From: UBA3103 sp002365855
GTDB taxonomy: Bacteria; Bacillota; Desulfotomaculia; Desulfotomaculales; Pelotomaculaceae
Assembly: GCA_030627625.1 (NCBI GenBank)
Contig: DAOURR010000001.1
Span: forward strand, 52,276 to 116,275
DNA length: 64,000 nucleotides
Direction of reading: 5' to 3'
Shown: positions 60,211 to 64,000 of the stretch, one piece after another
How the letters are laid out: each line of letters starts with the position of its first letter
Position numbering within the stretch: position 1 is the first letter of the stretch
The notes under the pieces: model-generated
The model's database searches: none
The model's input: only the letters and a program-made list of their open reading frames with translations
Told to the model about the DNA's origin: nothing
Position numbers and translations under genes: made by a program

Positions 60211-61938
60211 ATGACGTCATATGTATGTATTCAAACTGAAGAGGTCATTGACGTAGCCAGGGGATATTCTCCGGCTGACCTCTTGCTCAAGAACCCTTTC
60301 GTCGTGAATGTCTTTTCAGGTGAAGTCGTTCAAACCAGTGTTGCCGTCAAGAATGGAGTGATCGCTGGTTTGGGAGACTACACTCTCGGACGTGAGGTGG
60401 TGGACCTCCAAGGCAAATACTTGATCCCCGGCCTGATTGACGGACATATCCATATTGAAAGTTCTATGCTTACTCCCGCCGGTTTTGCTGCTGCCGCAGT
60501 TCCGCACGGTACCACGACGGCCATTGCTGACCCGCACGAAATTGTCAATGTTGCCGGATTGAAAGGGTTCCGCTATATGGTGGAGTCTTCACGGGGTCTG
60601 CCAATGGATATATTGTACATGGTTCCGTCCTGCGTGCCGGCCACCCGGATGGAAACGTCCGGTGCGGTAATCGGGCCCGGGGAAGCTCTTGAGGCCTTTG
60701 AGATTTATCCGGAGTCTCCAGGGCTTGCGGAAATGATGAATTTCCCGGGAGTATGTCTCAAGCTGCATGACATCTTGCGGAAGCTTAAGGCGGCAGCAGC
60801 CAGTGGCCGCGTGGTTGACGGCCACGCCCCGATGCTGAGCGGCATGGACCTCAACGCATACATCAGCGCAGGCATTAAAACCGACCACGAGTGTACTACC
60901 CCGGATGAGGCCAGGGAAAAACTCCGGTTGGGAATGAAAATAATAATCAGAGAAGGCTCTGCTGCGAAAAACTTAAAGGCTCTCGTAACTGCTGTAAATG
61001 AGAGGACTTACCCCAATTTCTTTTTTGGCTGCGATGACCGGCACCCGGGGGATTTGATTGTTGAGGGCGGGATTGACCATATCCTGCGCAGAGCAGTTAA
61101 AGAGGGGCTTGACCCGGTAACGGCGGTGCGTATGGCTACCATTAACCCCGCTTTACACTACAATTTGCGCGGCATAGGAGGCATCGCCCCCGGTTTTCGG
61201 GCTGACCTGGTAGTAGTGGAAGATCTCACCAACTTCCAGGTGCGCCTGGTGTATAAATCAGGAAAGCTGGCAGCGTGTGATGGTATAATTACTTGCGAAC
61301 TACCTGCGTCTGCTCGTGAGGAGGTTTTAAATACCGTTCATCTCCCTGAACTAAAAGGGAGGCTGAAACTAAAGGTTCCCGCAGTAGCCTCAAAAGTTAG
61401 GGTTATTGAAGTTTTCCCCGATCAGATTCTGACTAGATGCAATGTTCTAAAGGTTGACGAGATTGAGTCTATGAGCGGCATTGCCAGGGTTGCGGTGGTT
61501 GAACGTCACGGTAAGAATGGAAATGTGGCCCTGGGGCTGGTGACGGGATTTGGTCCTATAAAAGGAACACTGGTCTCAACGGTGGCACACGACAGCCACA
61601 ACCTGATTATAGTGGGCGCCAACGAGCATGACATGGAACTAGCGGCTCAAACAGCAGCATCGATGGGCGGCGGCCTGGCCGTAATCTCGAACGGGGAGGT
61701 ATTAGCCTCGATGGCCTTGCCTGTGGCAGGGCTGATGTCCTTCGAGGATGCTGAAACCGTGGCCAGGCAGCACGAGAAACTAAATCACGCAGCCATAAAA
61801 ATCGGGTGTACTCTACCGGCGCCGTTTATGACCATGTCCTTTCTCTCGCTGCCGGTTATTCCCGAATTAAGAATTACGGATATGGGGTTGGTGGATGCAC
61901 AGGAATTCAAGCTTTTTGATTTATGGATGAGTGATTGA
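60211..61938 (+). CDS. ade: Adenine deaminase
   Basis: Converts adenine to hypoxanthine and ammonia. About 575 residues in two domains: the amidohydrolase barrel (GLIDGHIHIESSMLTPAGFA, HGTTTAIADPHEI) and the adenine-deaminase C-terminal domain (VSTVAHDSHNLIIVGANEHD). An in-frame ATG-rich stretch begins at 60178, but ATG 60211, 9 nt after GGGAAGG, is preferred. It would use adenine from nucleoside salvage. Confidence 0.95.
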   Translation: MTSYVCIQTEEVIDVARGYSPADLLLKNPFVVNVFSGEVVQTSVAVKNGVIAGLGDYTLGREVVDLQGKYLIPGLIDGHIHIESSMLTPAGFAAAAVPHGTTTAIADPHEIVNVAGLKGFRYMVESSRGLPMDILYMVPSCVPATRMETSGAVIGPGEALEAFEIYPESPGLAEMMNFPGVCLKLHDILRKLKAAAASGRVVDGHAPMLSGMDLNAYISAGIKTDHECTTPDEAREKLRLGMKIIIREGSAAKNLKALVTAVNERTYPNFFFGCDDRHPGDLIVEGGIDHILRRAVKEGLDPVTAVRMATINPALHYNLRGIGGIAPGFRADLVVVEDLTNFQVRLVYKSGKLAACDGIITCELPASAREEVLNTVHLPELKGRLKLKVPAVASKVRVIEVFPDQILTRCNVLKVDEIESMSGIARVAVVERHGKNGNVALGLVTGFGPIKGTLVSTVAHDSHNLIIVGANEHDMELAAQTAASMGGGLAVISNGEVLASMALPVAGLMSFEDAETVARQHEKLNHAAIKIGCTLPAPFMTMSFLSLPVIPELRITDMGLVDAQEFKLFDLWMSD

Positions 61939-61998
61939 TTAAGTTTTTCGCAAAGGAACAGCCTGGAGTTGATTATTTATTTTAAAAGGGGAGTCTGC

Positions 61999-62247
61999 TT
62001 GATTATATACATACTTGCCATTAATCTAATAGGATTTGCTGCTATGTGGTATGACAAACTGCTTGCCCGCGCCGGGAAACACAGGATTCCCGAAAGCAGG
62101 CTTTTGCTTTTTGCCGCCGCCGGTGGTGGTCTGGGAGTTTTTATTGGGATGCAGGTGTTCAATCACAAGACAAAGAATTTGAAATTCACGCTGGGTGTTC
62201 CCGCCATTATTATTGGCCAGATTCTTCTGTTTCGAAATCTCAGGTAA
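61999..62247 (+). CDS. DUF1294 small membrane protein
   Basis: About 82 residues from TTG 61999, after AAGGGGAG. Membrane helices at about 1-18, 38-55 and 62-78; the DUF1294 signature DKLLARAGKHRIPESRLL followed by GGGLGVFIGMQVFNHKTK is clear. Function unknown. It follows ade by 60 bp. Confidence 0.88.
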   Translation: MIIYILAINLIGFAAMWYDKLLARAGKHRIPESRLLLFAAAGGGLGVFIGMQVFNHKTKNLKFTLGVPAIIIGQILLFRNLR

Positions 62248-62296
62248 TTAATCGGGCTCATACCCCCTGAAAGGCGCACCTCCTGTCGTATTTAAC

Positions 62297-62333
62297 AGCA
62301 AAGGCACGGTCGTTGCCCGGCCCCTGCTTTTTT
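62297..62333 (+). terminator. Terminator before sigI
   Basis: AGCA..GG..CGG / CCG..CC..TGCT imperfect stem followed by six T. Confidence 0.5.
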
Positions 62334-62377
62334 ACGAGGAAAGAGGTGGTTTGCCGGTCAGAGGAGGGAGTAAAAAC

Positions 62378-63094
62378 TTGCTTCCTTTACAGATTGTAGA
62401 AGAAAAAATATATAAAATCAAACTTGGCGATTGTTCAACCAGGGAGGATTTTATTGATGACTGCAAGCCTTTTGTTTTCAAGGTGGCTTGCACGTTTTCC
62501 AGGCGGCTTTTAGAGTGGGGCAGGGACGATGAGCTGTCTATAGCCTTAATTGCTTTTAATGAGGCAATTGATCGCTTCCGCCAGGATTCAGGAGTTCCCT
62601 TTCTCGCCTTTGCCAGAATAGTCATGGTCAGCAGGCTTACTGACTACCAGCGGCATGAAAAAAAGAACGCTTTGGCCATGGTGCCGCTGCCCGGTTCAGG
62701 TGATGGCCCGAATGATATTGAGCTGCACAAGGCCTGGGAGGTTTACTGGAAAGAGGCTGCCGAGAGGGATAGGGAAGAGGAAATACTCGAGTTTGAAAAG
62801 TTAATAAAAAAGTACGGGGTGTCTTTTGAGGAACTTGTCCTTTGTTCACCCCGGCACCGTGATACCCGGCAGGCTCTCATGCTTGCGGCTCATGAGCTGG
62901 CAAAAAATCAACACCTTGTGGATGAGTTTCATAAGAAAAAAAAGCTGCCTCTGGCAGAGCTGGAAAAGAACACTGGTGTAGGCCGCAAAACCCTGGAAAG
63001 AGGACGCAAGTACATAATTGCCATAGCGTTGTTAATCATCAGGCAGGAAGACTTTTTATACCTGTTTTCATATTTAAAACTGCCGTCATGTTAG
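62378..63094 (+). CDS. sigI: RNA polymerase sigma factor SigI
   Basis: About 238 residues. N-terminal EEKIYKIKLGDCSTREDFID and CKPFVFKVACTFSRR (core-binding region 2.1-like), DELSIALIAFNEAIDRF, FLAFARIVMVSRLTDYQR (region 2.4-like) and a C-terminal helix-turn-helix (LPLAELEKNTGVGRKTLERG). SigI responds to heat or polysaccharide signals depending on species. TTG 62378 follows GAGGAGGGAG; an earlier TTG at 62351 is less likely. Its partner anti-sigma gene rsgI follows 12 bp later. Confidence 0.92.
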   Translation: MLPLQIVEEKIYKIKLGDCSTREDFIDDCKPFVFKVACTFSRRLLEWGRDDELSIALIAFNEAIDRFRQDSGVPFLAFARIVMVSRLTDYQRHEKKNALAMVPLPGSGDGPNDIELHKAWEVYWKEAAERDREEEILEFEKLIKKYGVSFEELVLCSPRHRDTRQALMLAAHELAKNQHLVDEFHKKKKLPLAELEKNTGVGRKTLERGRKYIIAIALLIIRQEDFLYLFSYLKLPSC

Positions 63095-63106
63095 GGGAGG
63101 GTTGAT

Positions 63107-64000
63107 ATGGAAGAGCAAGGAATGGTTGTTAAAATTAAAAAAAATTCCTGTATAGCTTTCACTTCCGATGGGGAATACCTGGAAGTTGCACTGCCCAAAG
63201 ACAGGTCAGTCAGGTTGGGCCAGGAAATACCCATGGTAAAAATAAGACGTTTTTCCTTCCTGAAGCAGTTTATGGCGGCTGCTTCCTTATTAGTATTTAT
63301 TCTGGCGGGCCAGCTCTACCTGGGGCAGGCGAACGCATCTGTCGCCTACCTGACCATTGACATCAATCCCAGCATCGAGGTCGCGTTTTCGGCCAAAAAG
63401 AAAGTAGTGTCTTGCAAAGGCTTGAATTATGACGGTGAAGTTATACTCTCAAAGGTCAGGCTCAAGGGACTTGACCTGTACGAGGCGGTGGATGTGATTT
63501 TGAAACAGGCCATTGCCGACCGCTATTTAACGGATTCAGGCGACAATGTCATTTTAACCACCCTTACAGTCAACGAGGAAAATATTCCTTTGGTCGAATT
63601 GCAATCTGTTTACGAAGTTATTAAGAATCAAATAGAAACAGGAGGGTTGGACGTCGAGGTAATCATTGAGCCGGTAAAGCCGGAGATGCGGCATCAGGCT
63701 GAAAATTCCGGACTTTCAACCGGACGTTATTTCCTCCTCCAGAAGTCTGATGAAAAAGGTGTGCCTGTGAGCGCCAGTGAAATCAGCAGCATGAGCCTGG
63801 GTAAGCTTGAAAAAGAAAAGGGTATGACTTTTGTTCAGATGTTAAAAGAAAAAGAACACCATGATGACCAAGTTCAAAAAACAGAAGATGACCAAGTTCA
63901 AAAGACAGAAGATGACCAAGTTCAAAAGACAGAAAAGGTAAGTAAAATGAATGAAAATAAGGGTGTTAAAAAGGGCATCTACGTAGAACGTAAAAACGAA
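63107..64000 (+). CDS. rsgI: Anti-sigma-I factor RsgI (N-terminal part; runs off the window)
   Basis: 298 codons are visible, open at the right edge. Cytoplasmic RsgI N domain (about 1-45, ending in IPMVKIRRFSFL), one membrane helix (about 50-70), then the conserved periplasmic block ASVAYLTIDINPSIEVAFSA and the YDGEVILSKVRLKG region. This pairs with SigI. A run of three DDQVQKTE repeats begins the variable region (about residue 253). ATG start after AGGGGAGGG. Any C-terminal sensing domain lies beyond the window. Confidence 0.92.
   Translation, partial: MEEQGMVVKIKKNSCIAFTSDGEYLEVALPKDRSVRLGQEIPMVKIRRFSFLKQFMAAASLLVFILAGQLYLGQANASVAYLTIDINPSIEVAFSAKKKVVSCKGLNYDGEVILSKVRLKGLDLYEAVDVILKQAIADRYLTDSGDNVILTTLTVNEENIPLVELQSVYEVIKNQIETGGLDVEVIIEPVKPEMRHQAENSGLSTGRYFLLQKSDEKGVPVSASEISSMSLGKLEKEKGMTFVQMLKEKEHHDDQVQKTEDDQVQKTEDDQVQKTEKVSKMNENKGVKKGIYVERKNE
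63863..63934. repeat. Three tandem 24-bp repeats in rsgI
   Basis: Units at 63863-63886, 63887-63910 and 63911-63934; each encodes DDQVQKTE. Units 2 and 3 are identical and unit 1 differs at one base. Confidence 0.9.

Noticed and set aside
62262..62290. ACCCCC ... CGTA as a SigI-type autoregulatory promoter before sigI
   Set aside because: The spacer is about 19 bp and the -10 is CGTA instead of CGAA, which does not fit the known SigI pattern.
1..64000. CRISPR arrays, tRNA or rRNA genes, intact insertion sequences, restriction or toxin-antitoxin systems
   Set aside because: None could be supported; the only tandem repeats are the short ones listed, and no transposase, cas or nuclease-system genes were recognised.

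Overview
The window looks like chromosome from a spore-forming, anaerobic, Gram-positive bacterium of the Peptococcaceae/Desulfotomaculum-Pelotomaculum type. This placement is inferred from gene content, not from any search. Sporulation genes are present (SASP, gpr, ylbJ). The backbone gene order is the Bacillota order rsmD-coaD-ylbJ-ylbN-rpmF-fapR-plsX-fab-acpP-rnc-ftsY-ylxM-ffh-rpsP-khpA-ylqD-rimM-trmD-rplS-lepB-rbgA-rnhB-yraN-comM. TTG and GTG starts with strong AGGAGG-type ribosome sites are common. Anaerobic respiration shows in a selenocysteine formate dehydrogenase with Tat export genes.

Layout. 1-6.3 kb: SASP tail, gpr, rsmD, coaD, a coiled-coil protein, and a reverse operon for an ADP-forming acyl-CoA synthetase plus a BioD/DRTGG protein. 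6.4-10.5 kb: an ExoD-like membrane protein and two convergent CBS/CorC membrane proteins; the second has a structured leader with a possible 10-codon leader peptide. 10.5-12.4 kb: ylbJ followed by a Cys-rich protein gene. 12.5-22.2 kb: ylbN-rpmF, then the FapR-controlled lipid operon (fapR, plsX, fabH, fabK, fabD, fabG, acpP, fabF), then rnc and ftsY; smc is not between the last two.

22.2-34.5 kb is an insertion relative to the usual ftsY-ylxM junction. It holds two divergently placed, paralogous FAD oxidoreductases around a small membrane protein and a 27-residue membrane peptide, two small helical (ferritin-like?) proteins, a zinc ribbon protein, a methylthioadenosine/S-adenosylhomocysteine salvage cluster (mtnP, mtnA, ahcY, mtaD), an rRNA methyltransferase, a diguanylate cyclase and a class III aminotransferase. 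34.7-40.9 kb is the SRP/ribosome-maturation block. 40.9-48.8 kb is a second insertion, between rbgA and rnhB: fdhE-tatA-tatC-fdnG(Sec)-iron-sulfur subunit-NrfD on the minus strand, with a second tatA on plus. A candidate molybdenum-cofactor riboswitch and a bacterial SECIS hairpin lie in this block.

48.9-64 kb: rnhB, yraN, an HD-GYP protein, a CBM-like protein, comM, small secreted or unknown proteins, HIT, an iron-sulfur regulator-like protein, gene remnants (an RDD protein and a YkvI-like protein), several genes below 60 codons, an amidohydrolase, adenine deaminase, and a sigI-rsgI pair that runs off the right edge. No tRNA, rRNA, CRISPR array or intact transposase was seen. How the parts combine: the FDH/Tat/Moco block builds and exports one formate-oxidising membrane complex. 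The fab operon makes fatty acids under FapR. The MTA/SAH cluster with mtaD and ade could recycle the nucleoside by-products of SAM chemistry through deaminated (inosine/hypoxanthine) intermediates.
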